Shown one piece after another: positions 15,814 to 22,879 of a stretch of DNA of 39,196 nucleotides. The stretch is taken from assembly GCA_036384795.1 (NCBI GenBank), contig DASVLP010000058.1:1-39196 (forward strand). Reading direction: 5' to 3'. The notes beneath the pieces were generated by a model, which had not been told where the DNA came from, searched no databases, and saw only the letters and a program-made list of their open reading frames with translations. Every line of letters starts with the position of its first letter. The first letter of the stretch is position 1. Made by a program: the position numbers and the translations under genes. Source of the DNA: Andeanibacterium sp036384795. GTDB lineage: Bacteria > Pseudomonadota > Alphaproteobacteria > Sphingomonadales > Sphingomonadaceae.

Positions 15814-16332
15814 TCAGGCCGGGGTGTCTTCGGTTTCGACTGCGGTCAGCTTGGCCGGCGGAAGGCCGCCGTTTTCGACCTGCTGTTCGAGCTCCTGCTT
15901 GCGCGTTTGCAACTGATCGCGCAGCGCGACGAGGTCGATGTCCCCTTTGCGGACTTGCGCGAAATAGCCGTCGACCGGTTTTTCCTCTTCCTTCACGTGG
16001 TGCAGGATTTCCTCGCTTAGCACTTTGACTTTGGATTCGAAGAACTCGTTTTCGGGGCCGTTCGCGAGAATGTCGTTGATCAGCACTTTGGCGCCGTCGT
16101 GCTCGACGAAGGCTTCGTTGTAGAGATCTTCCTCGACGGCTTCCTTGGTCGCCGGGTAGAAGATTTCTTCCTCGATCATCGTGTGGATTTTCAGCGCGTT
16201 GCAGACTTGCTGCGCGATCGTCCACTTCTTGTCGCTGCCGCTTGCCTTTTCGAACTTTTCGAACAGCTCTTCGGCTTCGTCATGGTCGGCCTTCAGCAGC
16301 GCGATCGCGTCGGTAAATTCCTTTTGCGCCAT
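15814..16332 (-). CDS. Hemerythrin HHE domain protein
   Basis: A 172-residue protein with a hemerythrin-type four-helix bundle and candidate diiron ligands in the correct order: His17 (KADHDEAE), His50 and Glu54 (KIHTMIEEEIFYP), His78 (VEHDGAK), His111-His112 with Glu115/Glu116 (ILHHVKEEE). Such proteins bind oxygen, or sense or detoxify reactive oxygen and nitrogen species; YtfE-type members repair iron-sulfur clusters. Which applies here is unknown. The C-terminal 40 residues form a charged coiled-coil-like tail (LQTRKQELEQQVENG). GAGAGGAG lies just ahead of the ATG. A GGAAC -35 element for a stress sigma factor may lie at 16401-16397, but its -10 (GATT) is imperfect. Confidence 0.93.
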   Translation of the reverse strand: MAQKEFTDAIALLKADHDEAEELFEKFEKASGSDKKWTIAQQVCNALKIHTMIEEEIFYPATKEAVEEDLYNEAFVEHDGAKVLINDILANGPENEFFESKVKVLSEEILHHVKEEEKPVDGYFAQVRKGDIDLVALRDQLQTRKQELEQQVENGGLPPAKLTAVETEDTPA

Positions 16333-16413
16333 GTGGGAACTCCTCTCTGTGGCGATAATCCGCCTGTGTGTGGAGCAATCGGCGAACGGGCGTGCGGTTC
16401 CCCGGCATTCGTC

Positions 16414-16485
16414 GTCCCGAACCCGATCCGGGACCGGTCGCGATGTCGCTGATGACCGGCGATCCCGGCTTTCGCCCGGATGACG
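16414..16485. repeat. REP-like paired hairpins (type 2)
   Basis: In the divergent hemerythrin/recG spacer: GTCCCG/CGGGAC (16414-16419/16429-16434), a centre stem CCGGTC/GACCGG (16434-16439/16454-16459), and ATCCCGGC-TTTC-GCCCGGAT (16462-16481, one mismatch) followed by GACG. It shares the TCCCxGCTTTCGC...GGATGACG unit with the element at 15010-15083. Confidence 0.7.
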
Positions 16486-16504
16486 TCAATGCTTAAAGGC
16501 TTCC

Positions 16505-18568
16505 ATGCGTCCAGACATGCTCAACCCGCTGTTTGTCGAGACCGGTTCGCTCGAAGGCGTCGGGCCGAAGCTGTTGAAGCCGTTCGAAAAGCTCGGCCTG
16601 GCGCGGATCAAGGACGTGGCCTACCATTTACCTGAGCGGTTCGTTACCCGCACGCCGGTGGCGAACCTCGACGAGGCGAGCGTCGGCGAGCAGATCGTCG
16701 TCGCCCTGACCGCCGTCGAACATCGCGAAGCGCGCAATCGCGGGCCGTACCGGGTGCTCGCCCAGGACGTGCTCGGCAACGTCTGCGCGCTGACTTATTT
16801 CGGCCGCGCCTCGTACACCGCGAAGAAGCTGCTGCCGGTGGGCGAAAAGCGCTGGGTGGCGGGGCGGCTCGACCGTTATGGGGACATGCTCCAGATCGTC
16901 CACCCGGACCATGTCGCGGACGACGGCGGCGGGCTGACCGCCAAGCTTAACGAGCCGGTCTATCGCCTCGCCGAAGGGCTGACCCAGCCGATCGTGACGA
17001 AGCTGGTCGCGCAGGCGTTGGCGAAAGTGCCCGAGCTGCCCGAGTGGATCGAGCCCGGTCTTGCCGAACGCCAGCGGTGGCCGGCCTGGCGCGACGCGCT
17101 GGTGCTGGGCCACCGTGACGAGCACGCCGCCGCGCGCGACCGGCTCGCCTACGACGAATTGCTGGCGAACAGCCTGGCGCTGATGCTGGTGCGAGAGAGC
17201 AACCGCACCCGGCGCGGGCAGGCGCTGCAAGGTGACGGGGCGTTGCGCGGCAAGCTCCAGCTGCCTTTCGGCCTCACCGGCGCCCAGCGTCGCGCGATCG
17301 GCGAGATCGAGGGCGACATGGCCCAGGCCGCGCCGATGCTGCGCCTGCTGCAGGGCGACGTCGGCTCGGGCAAGACGGTGGTCGCGCTGGAAGCGATGCT
17401 GATTGCGGTCGAAGCCGGCGCGCAGGCTGCCTTGCTCGCGCCGACCGAGCTGCTGGCGCGGCAGCATTACGACACCTTGCGCCGGCTCGCCGCGCCGACC
17501 GGCGCCCAGGTCGCGCTGTTTACCGGGCGCGACAAAGGCAGGGCGCGCGAAAGCATCCTGATGGGGCTCCACGACGGCTCGATCCAGATCGTCGTCGGGA
17601 CCCATGCGATCTTCCAGGAGGGCGTGAGCTACAAGAACCTCGGCCTGGTCGTGATCGACGAGCAGCATCGCTTCGGGGTGAGCCAGCGGCTCTTGCTGAC
17701 CCAAAAGGGCCGTGTCACGCCGCACACATTGGCGATGACCGCCACCCCGATCCCGCGCACTCTGACGCTGGCCGAATACGGCGAGATGGACGTCAGCCGG
17801 CTCGACGAGATGCCGCCGGGACGCCAGGCCATCGACACCCGCGTGGTCGCGCTCGACCGGCTCGCGGAGGTGGTATCCGGCGTCGAGCGGCACGTCGCGA
17901 GCGGCCAGCAGGCTTATTGGGTCTGCCCAATGGTGCGCGGCAGCGACAGCGAGGTGGACGATCTCGCCGCCGCCGAAGCGCGTTTCGCTTCGCTCAAGGC
18001 GCGGTTCGGCGATGCGGTCGTGCTGGTCCACGGTCAGCTCAAGCCCGAGGTCAAGGACGCGGCGATGGAGCGCTTCGTGTCGGGCGACGCCAGATTGCTG
18101 ATCGCGACCACCGTGATCGAAGTCGGGGTCGACGTGCCCGCGGCCACGCTGATGGTGATCGAGCAGGCGGAGCGCTTCGGTCTGGCGCAATTGCATCAAC
18201 TGCGCGGCCGCGTAGGGCGCGGGGCGGAGAAATCGGTCTGCCTGCTGTTGCGCGGCAACGAGCTCAGCGAAACCGCCAAGCGCCGCCTCGCGCTGATCCG
18301 CGAGACGCAGGACGGCTTCCGGATCGCCGAGGAAGACCTCGAGCTACGCGGCGGCGGCGAATTGCTCGGCACCCGGCAATCGGGCGACACGCCCTTTCGC
18401 GTAGCCAGCCTCGAGCAGATCCAGCGCCTGCTTCCGCTCGCGCATGACGACGCCCGCCTGCTGATCGAGCGTGACGGGGGCTTGGCGAGCGAACGCGGCG
18501 CCGCGGCGCGATTGCTGCTGTACCTGTTCGAGCGCGATTGGGGCGTGCAACTGCTCCGGGGCGGATAA
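16505..18568 (+). CDS. recG: ATP-dependent DNA helicase RecG
   Basis: A 687-residue RecG that remodels stalled replication forks and branch-migrates Holliday junctions. The N-terminal helix-hairpin region LEGVGPKLLKPFEKLGL is followed by the wedge OB-fold. Then come Walker A GDVGSGKT (about residues 284-291), VVIDEQHRFG (about 382-391), MTATPIPRTLTLAEYGEMD and the TRG-like end of the motor (QAERFGLAQLHQLRGRVGRG, LELRGGGELLGTRQSG). The start ATG at 16505 gives MRPDMLNPLF, matching relatives. It is transcribed divergently from the hemerythrin gene. The stop is followed by an A5T7 tract (about 18573-18584) and the hairpin described separately. Confidence 0.98.
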   Translation: MRPDMLNPLFVETGSLEGVGPKLLKPFEKLGLARIKDVAYHLPERFVTRTPVANLDEASVGEQIVVALTAVEHREARNRGPYRVLAQDVLGNVCALTYFGRASYTAKKLLPVGEKRWVAGRLDRYGDMLQIVHPDHVADDGGGLTAKLNEPVYRLAEGLTQPIVTKLVAQALAKVPELPEWIEPGLAERQRWPAWRDALVLGHRDEHAAARDRLAYDELLANSLALMLVRESNRTRRGQALQGDGALRGKLQLPFGLTGAQRRAIGEIEGDMAQAAPMLRLLQGDVGSGKTVVALEAMLIAVEAGAQAALLAPTELLARQHYDTLRRLAAPTGAQVALFTGRDKGRARESILMGLHDGSIQIVVGTHAIFQEGVSYKNLGLVVIDEQHRFGVSQRLLLTQKGRVTPHTLAMTATPIPRTLTLAEYGEMDVSRLDEMPPGRQAIDTRVVALDRLAEVVSGVERHVASGQQAYWVCPMVRGSDSEVDDLAAAEARFASLKARFGDAVVLVHGQLKPEVKDAAMERFVSGDARLLIATTVIEVGVDVPAATLMVIEQAERFGLAQLHQLRGRVGRGAEKSVCLLLRGNELSETAKRRLALIRETQDGFRIAEEDLELRGGGELLGTRQSGDTPFRVASLEQIQRLLPLAHDDARLLIERDGGLASERGAAARLLLYLFERDWGVQLLRGG

Positions 18569-18590
18569 GCGAAAAATTTTTTTAGCTAAC

Positions 18591-18680
18591 GGGAACCATC
18601 GCAGCCTTGGGGTATTCATTGCGCAGGGCCCCGCCGCCTCCCTGGCCGAAACCGGTCAAAGAACGCGGGGCCCTTCTGCT
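18591..18680 (+). other. Unexplained inverted repeat with CCTCCC loop (possible small RNA or terminator)
   Basis: The convergent recG/DUF421 spacer contains a perfect 10-bp stem, AGGGCCCCGC (18625-18634) and GCGGGGCCCT (18665-18674), with a 30-base loop holding CCTCCC, complementary to a Shine-Dalgarno sequence. TTCTGCT follows, a poor T-run. A GGAAC element lies at 18591-18595 with TATT 16 bases later. A terminator is the simpler reading; a small anti-SD RNA is possible. The A5T7 tract near 18580 is also outside any gene. Confidence 0.4.
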
Positions 18681-18692
18681 ATCTGCCGCGCG

Positions 18693-19175
18693 CTATCGGC
18701 GCTTGATCACGGTGAGTTTGCCGCTCGGTTCGAGCACCACGTCACGCGTGTCGCGCACGTCTTCGACACCTCGGGTTCTGAGCGCTTCGCCCAAGTCGGC
18801 CTGACTGACCGAGCGGTTCTTGCGCAGCCGCTCGTCAAGCTCGCCGTGCGATACGAGGCGGACGGGCAGGCCCTCGAGCACCCGCGAAGCCCACGAGAAC
18901 CGCGCCACCGCCTGGCTGAGCAGCCAGTGCACGGCGAGCAGCAAGGTGCTCGCCGCGAGCGTCCCCCACAGCGGCGCGCTGCCGGTGAGCGCGCGGCTGA
19001 GGTTCGAACCGACGATCACCGAGACGATGAAGTCCAGCGCGGCCCAGCGCGCGAAAATGCGCCGCCCGGCAAGCCGCACCGCGGCAAGGCCGTAGACGAA
19101 TATCACCAGGGCCCGAGCGCATTCCTGGGCCCAGGTGATCGAATCCTTGGTGCCGAAAATCGCCTCGAGAGTCAT
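18693..19175 (-). CDS. DUF421 / YetF-like membrane protein
   Basis: A 160-residue protein with hydrophobic segments around ARALVIFVYGLAAVRLAG, ALDFIVSVIVGSNLSRAL and TLAASTLLLAVHWLLSQAVA. A soluble DUF421-type domain follows (PVRLVSHGELDERLRKNRSVSQADLGEALRTRGVEDVRDTRDVVLEPSGKLTVIKR). YetF-like proteins are inner-membrane proteins of unclear function, often stress-induced. The ATG at 19175 has GGAGGAG just upstream; the longer frame to 19301 is rejected. A near-consensus EcfG-type promoter is 40 bases upstream, suggesting control by the general stress response. It is divergent from the aldehyde dehydrogenase gene and convergent with recG. Confidence 0.88.
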   Translation of the reverse strand: MTLEAIFGTKDSITWAQECARALVIFVYGLAAVRLAGRRIFARWAALDFIVSVIVGSNLSRALTGSAPLWGTLAASTLLLAVHWLLSQAVARFSWASRVLEGLPVRLVSHGELDERLRKNRSVSQADLGEALRTRGVEDVRDTRDVVLEPSGKLTVIKRR

Positions 19176-19215
19176 CGCCAGGTCTCCTCCGCCGCGTTCG
19201 ACCGCTCGCCGCAAG

Positions 19216-19240
19216 AACGGACCAGGCGGCGGTTGGTTCA
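19216..19240 (-). promoter_or_regulatory. EcfG-type (general stress) promoter of the DUF421 gene
   Basis: On the minus strand TGAAC (19240-19236), 16 bases, CGTT (19219-19216). The alphaproteobacterial general stress sigma factor EcfG recognises GGAAC-N16/17-CGTT; only the first base differs. The -10 is 40 bases ahead of the start codon, leaving room for the strong GGAGGAG ribosome site. Confidence 0.55.
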
Positions 19241-19324
19241 GATACGGGCGTAAAAGGGCTGGCGCGGCGGCCGCGCGATCCCATATGGGGCGCGACATCA
19301 ACGCTCCACAGACGGAAAGACCCT

Positions 19325-20671
19325 ATGGCCACCACTGCGCAAACCGCCCCCGACATCGCCAAGGACCTCTCGCGGGTGTTTGACCTGCAGCGCGAGCATC
19401 AGTGGGACGTCAAAGCCTCCACCGCCGACGAGCGCAAGGCCAAGCTCGCCAGGCTGAAGGCCGCGGTCGAGGCGCGGGCGGACGACATCGTCGCGGCAGT
19501 GCGGCAGGATACGCGCAAGCCCGAAGGCGAGATCCGCGTCACCGAAGTGCTGAACATCACCGCCAACATCCAGCGCAACATCGACAATCTCGACGAGTGG
19601 ATGAAGCCGACCGAGATCACGCCGTCGATGAACCCCAATGACAAGGCGCAGATCGTCTACGAGGCGCGCGGCGTGTGCCTGATCCTGGGTCCGTGGAACT
19701 TTCCCCTCGGCCTCACCTTTGGTCCGCTCGCGGCGGCGGTTGCGGCCGGCAATTGCTGCATGGTCAAGCTCACCGACTTGTGCCCGGCCACCGCGCATAT
19801 TGCCGGCGAGATCGTCCGCGAGGTGTTCGACGAGAACGAAGTCGCACTGTTCGAGGGCGACGTCAGCGTTGCCCAGGCGTTGCTCGAGCTGCCGTTCAAC
19901 CACATCTTCTTCACCGGCAGCACGCGCGTCGGCAGAATCGTGATGGCCGCCGCCGCGAAGCATCTCGCGAGCGTGACGCTGGAGCTCGGCGGCAAGTCGC
20001 CGGTGATCATCGACAAGGGCGCCGACATCGACAAGATCGCCGCGGACCTCGCCGGCGCGAAGCAGTTCAACGGCGGTCAGGCCTGCATCTGCCCCGATTA
20101 CGTGTTCGTGCCGGCAGACCAGAAGGAGCGCCTGGTCGAAGGCTTCAAGAACAAAGTGGCCGAGAACCTCTATGCCGAGGGCGCGATCAACAAAGAAGGC
20201 ATCGCGCAGATCGTAAACCGCGGCAACTTCGACCGGGTGAAGGGCCTGTTCGATGACGCGGTGGCCCAAGGCGCGAAAGTCGTCGCCGGCGGCGAGCTGG
20301 AAGAGGGCGACCTCACCGTCCATCCGACGATGCTCACCGACGTGACCCCGCAGATGAAGATCCTGCAGGAAGAGATTTTCGCACCGGTCTTGCCGGTGAT
20401 GACCTACGACGATCTCGATCAGGTGATCGGTTATATCGAGGCGCGCGACAAGCCGCTGGCGCTCTACATCTACAGCCCCGACGAGGCGAACGTGCGCAAG
20501 ATCCTCGACCGCACCTCGTCGGGCGGCGTGACGGTGAACGGCGTGTTCTCGCATTACCTCGAAAACAAGCTGCCGTTCGGCGGCGTGAACGCGAGCGGGA
20601 TGGGCAGCTATCACGGCTATTTCGGGTTCAAGGCGTTCAGCCACGAGCGCGCGATCTACCTGCATCAGTGA
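19325..20671 (+). CDS. Aldehyde dehydrogenase (coniferyl-aldehyde dehydrogenase-like)
   Basis: A 448-residue NAD(P)-dependent aldehyde dehydrogenase of the short class-3-like group, which oxidises aldehydes to acids. The catalytic Cys254 lies in NGGQACICPDYV, the general base Glu220 in TLELGGKSP, the transition-state Asn125 in GPWNFPLGL, and the nucleotide-binding turn in FTGSTRVG (about 196-203). The length and CxxPDYV context resemble coniferyl aldehyde dehydrogenases, but the substrate is a guess. It has no signal peptide; some class-3 members have a C-terminal membrane anchor, which is not evident here. The start ATG has GGAAAGA upstream. The divergent spacer also contains the palindrome CCCATATGGG at 19280-19289. 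Confidence 0.92.
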   Translation: MATTAQTAPDIAKDLSRVFDLQREHQWDVKASTADERKAKLARLKAAVEARADDIVAAVRQDTRKPEGEIRVTEVLNITANIQRNIDNLDEWMKPTEITPSMNPNDKAQIVYEARGVCLILGPWNFPLGLTFGPLAAAVAAGNCCMVKLTDLCPATAHIAGEIVREVFDENEVALFEGDVSVAQALLELPFNHIFFTGSTRVGRIVMAAAAKHLASVTLELGGKSPVIIDKGADIDKIAADLAGAKQFNGGQACICPDYVFVPADQKERLVEGFKNKVAENLYAEGAINKEGIAQIVNRGNFDRVKGLFDDAVAQGAKVVAGGELEEGDLTVHPTMLTDVTPQMKILQEEIFAPVLPVMTYDDLDQVIGYIEARDKPLALYIYSPDEANVRKILDRTSSGGVTVNGVFSHYLENKLPFGGVNASGMGSYHGYFGFKAFSHERAIYLHQ

Positions 20672-20672
20672 C

Positions 20673-20719
20673 GGGCAGGCGGGGGTCGTCGCAATGCATG
20701 TTGCCTAGCCCCGCCGCCC
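20673..20719 (+). terminator. Putative terminator hairpin after the aldehyde dehydrogenase gene
   Basis: GGGC (20673-20676), a bulged A, and GGCGGGG (20678-20684) pair with CCCCGCC (20709-20715) and GCCC (20716-20719), an 11-bp GC-rich stem beginning one base after the stop codon. An inner GCAA/TTGC pair closes the loop. It lacks a T-run, so termination would be weak or factor-assisted. Confidence 0.4.
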
Positions 20720-20761
20720 AACCTACACAGCCGCTCTGCTCAACAGCATAAGGCGTCCGCC

Positions 20762-22003
20762 TTGATCCTCTCCCCATTCGAATGGACCATCGCCAAGCGC
20801 TACATGCTGCCCGGCCGCAGCGAGGCGTTCATAGCTCTGGTCGCCGGCATCAGCCTGTTCGCGGTGATGCTCGGCGTCGCCGCGCTGGTCGTGGTGATGA
20901 GCGTGATGAACGGCTTTCGCGGCGAGCTGATCGATAAGATCGTGGGGCTCAACGGCCACGCGATCGTCCAGTCCTACGGCGATCGGCTGGACAACTGGCA
21001 GGGCATCCTGCGCGAGTTGAAAGCGACGCCCGGGGTCACCCGCGCGACGCCGTTGATCGAGCAGCCGCTGTTCGTCACCTTCAACGGCCGGTCCGAGGCG
21101 ATCCTGCTGCGCGGCAACATCCAGGAAGACATCGACCGCTACAAGCCGCTGCTCACCGCGGGCAGCCTTGCCCCATTGCGGCCGGGTGCGAACGAGGTCG
21201 CGATCGGTGCGCGCCTGGCCGAAGATCTCGGCGCGCGGGTGGGCGATACGATCACGATCATCAATCCTCTCGGCCGCTCCACTCCATTCGGCACCGTGCC
21301 TCGCCAAGTCGCGTATCAGGTCGCGGCGATCTTCGAGATCGGCATCTACGATTACGACGAGGCGTTCGTGGTGATGCCGATGCAGGATGCGCAGACCCTG
21401 CTGCTGACGGGCGATACGATCGGCAAGATCGAGGTGAAAACCAGCGATCCCGACACGGTGATGAAGACGCTCGCGCCGATCGCCCATCAGCTCGCGGGCG
21501 AAGCCGTGGTCACCGATTGGAAGACGATCAATTCCAGCCTGTTCGAAGCGCTCGCGGTAGAGCGGGTGGCGATGTTCATCGTGCTGTCGATCATCGTGCT
21601 GGTTGCGGTGTTCAACATCCTTTCCAGCCTGATCATGCTGGTGCGCGCAAAGACCAGGGACATTGCGATCCTGCGCACGATGGGGGCGACGCGATCGAGC
21701 ATGGTCAAGATCTTCGTCACCACCGGGTTCGTGATCGGGGTGCTGGGAACGGTCGCCGGGCTGATCCTCGGGTTCGTGTTTCTCTATTTCCGCCTCGGCA
21801 TCGTCCACGCAATCGAGCGGCTGACCGGCCAGAACCTGTGGGATCCGTCGGTGCGTTTCCTCACCGACCTGCCGAGCCGCACCGATCCGAAGGAAGTCAC
21901 CGTGATTTGCGTGCTCGCGCTGGTGCTCAGCTTCCTCGCGACGCTGTATCCTGCGCGCAAGGCGGCGAGCACCGATCCGGTCGAGGTGCTGCGCTATGAG
22001 TGA
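20762..22003 (+). CDS. lolC: Lipoprotein-releasing ABC transporter permease LolC/LolE
   Basis: A 413-residue permease of the LolCDE complex that extracts lipoproteins from the inner membrane and hands them to LolA. It has the expected layout: one N-terminal transmembrane helix (about 20-45), a large periplasmic MacB-like domain, then three helices toward the C-terminus (about 270-295, 315-345, 375-400). The opening ILSPFEWTIAKRYMLPGRSEAFI is typical of LolC/E. The start is TTG at 20762; no ATG fits, and an AAGGCG lies 8-13 bases upstream. It overlaps lolD by eight bases, so the two subunits are coupled. Only one permease gene is present, as in species with a homodimeric LolF-type permease. 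Confidence 0.95.
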   Translation: MILSPFEWTIAKRYMLPGRSEAFIALVAGISLFAVMLGVAALVVVMSVMNGFRGELIDKIVGLNGHAIVQSYGDRLDNWQGILRELKATPGVTRATPLIEQPLFVTFNGRSEAILLRGNIQEDIDRYKPLLTAGSLAPLRPGANEVAIGARLAEDLGARVGDTITIINPLGRSTPFGTVPRQVAYQVAAIFEIGIYDYDEAFVVMPMQDAQTLLLTGDTIGKIEVKTSDPDTVMKTLAPIAHQLAGEAVVTDWKTINSSLFEALAVERVAMFIVLSIIVLVAVFNILSSLIMLVRAKTRDIAILRTMGATRSSMVKIFVTTGFVIGVLGTVAGLILGFVFLYFRLGIVHAIERLTGQNLWDPSVRFLTDLPSRTDPKEVTVICVLALVLSFLATLYPARKAASTDPVEVLRYE

Positions 22004-22670
22004 CTCTATCGTCCGGCTGACAAATCTCACCCGCAGCTTTCAGCAAGGCGGGGTGACGATCGAGGTGCTGCGCGGGGTGAACCTTGAAATCCGGCCCGGC
22101 GAGATCGTCGCTCTGCTGGGGCCGTCGGGCTCGGGCAAGTCGACGATGCTGCAGGCGGTCGGCCTGCTCGAGGGCGGTTTTGGCGGCGGGATCGAGATCG
22201 CCGGCATCGAGGCGAGCAAGCTGCCGGCCAGCAAGCGCACCGAACTGCGCCGCGACTATCTCGGCTTCGTCTACCAGTTCCACCACCTGCTGCCCGATTT
22301 CAGCGCCGAAGAGAACGTGATCCTGCCGCAGCTGATCGCCGGCAAGCCGCGCGAAGAGGCGGAGGCGCGGGCGCGCGAATTGCTCGGCTCGCTGGGCTTG
22401 GGCGCGCGGCTCGACCATCGTCCGAGCCAGCTTTCGGGCGGCGAGCAGCAGCGTGTCGCGGTCGCGCGCGCGCTCGCCAACAAGCCGCAGCTGGTGCTGG
22501 CGGACGAGCCGACCGGCAATCTCGACGAGCACACCGCCGATCGAGTGCTCGGCGAGTTCGTCAAGCTGGTGCGCGGCGAAGGCAACGCCGCACTGGTCGC
22601 GACCCACAACGAGCGCCTGGCGCTGGCGATGGACCGGGTGGTGCGGTTGCACGAGGGCGTGCTCGCGTAG
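21996..22670 (+). CDS. lolD: Lipoprotein-releasing ABC transporter ATP-binding protein LolD
   Basis: A 224-residue ABC ATPase with Walker A GPSGSGKST (about 42-50), signature LSGGEQQRVAVARAL, and Walker B LVLADEPTGNLDE followed by the ATHNERLA switch histidine. It powers lipoprotein release by the LolC permease encoded immediately upstream; the start ATG overlaps the lolC stop by eight bases. The family of MacB/FtsE/LolD ATPases is closely related, but pairing with a LolC-type permease settles the assignment. The convergent spacer downstream is occupied by a palindromic element. Confidence 0.95.
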   Translation: MSDSIVRLTNLTRSFQQGGVTIEVLRGVNLEIRPGEIVALLGPSGSGKSTMLQAVGLLEGGFGGGIEIAGIEASKLPASKRTELRRDYLGFVYQFHHLLPDFSAEENVILPQLIAGKPREEAEARARELLGSLGLGARLDHRPSQLSGGEQQRVAVARALANKPQLVLADEPTGNLDEHTADRVLGEFVKLVRGEGNAALVATHNERLALAMDRVVRLHEGVLA

Positions 22671-22710
22671 GTGTGGAGCTAAATCTTACCCGCTGCCTTT
22701 CGGCCGAATG

Positions 22711-22848
22711 AGCCTTCCCGTTGCGCAGCAATGGGGAGGGGAACCGCCAACCTGAAAGGTTGGTGGTGGAGGGGGATGGCGCACCATTTCCCCTCCGTCA
22801 GCCGCTGACGCGGCTGCCACCTCCCCATGAGCTACGCACGGGGAGGAT
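22711..22848. repeat. Five-hairpin palindromic element (BIME-like, type 1), second copy
   Basis: Between convergent lolD and the Yip1-family gene. It has the same order of parts as the element at 931-1067: outer CCTTCCC/GGGGAGG, small stem CCAACCT-GAA-AGGTTGG, centre GGAGGGG/CCCCTCC, small stem GCCGC-TGAC-GCGGC and outer CTCCCC/GGGGAG. Shared words include TGGTGGAGGGGG, CCCCTCCGTCA and GGCTGCCACCTCCCC. The loops differ between copies while the stems are kept. No outward T-runs here. The rest of the 209-base spacer shows nothing. Confidence 0.85.
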
Positions 22849-22879
22849 CGACTAATTTATCGAGAAGGACGGCGCGGAT

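Noticed and set aside
15812..16225. Upstream extension of the host-attachment frame
   Set aside because: It would overlap the hemerythrin gene in another frame and reads as Arg-rich shadow; the family starts at MLLPHG, which matches ATG 15811.
18591..18616. GGAAC-N16-TATT as a genuine EcfG promoter
   Set aside because: Only the -35 element fits; TATT matches just two of the four -10 bases, so it is mentioned only as context for the hairpin.
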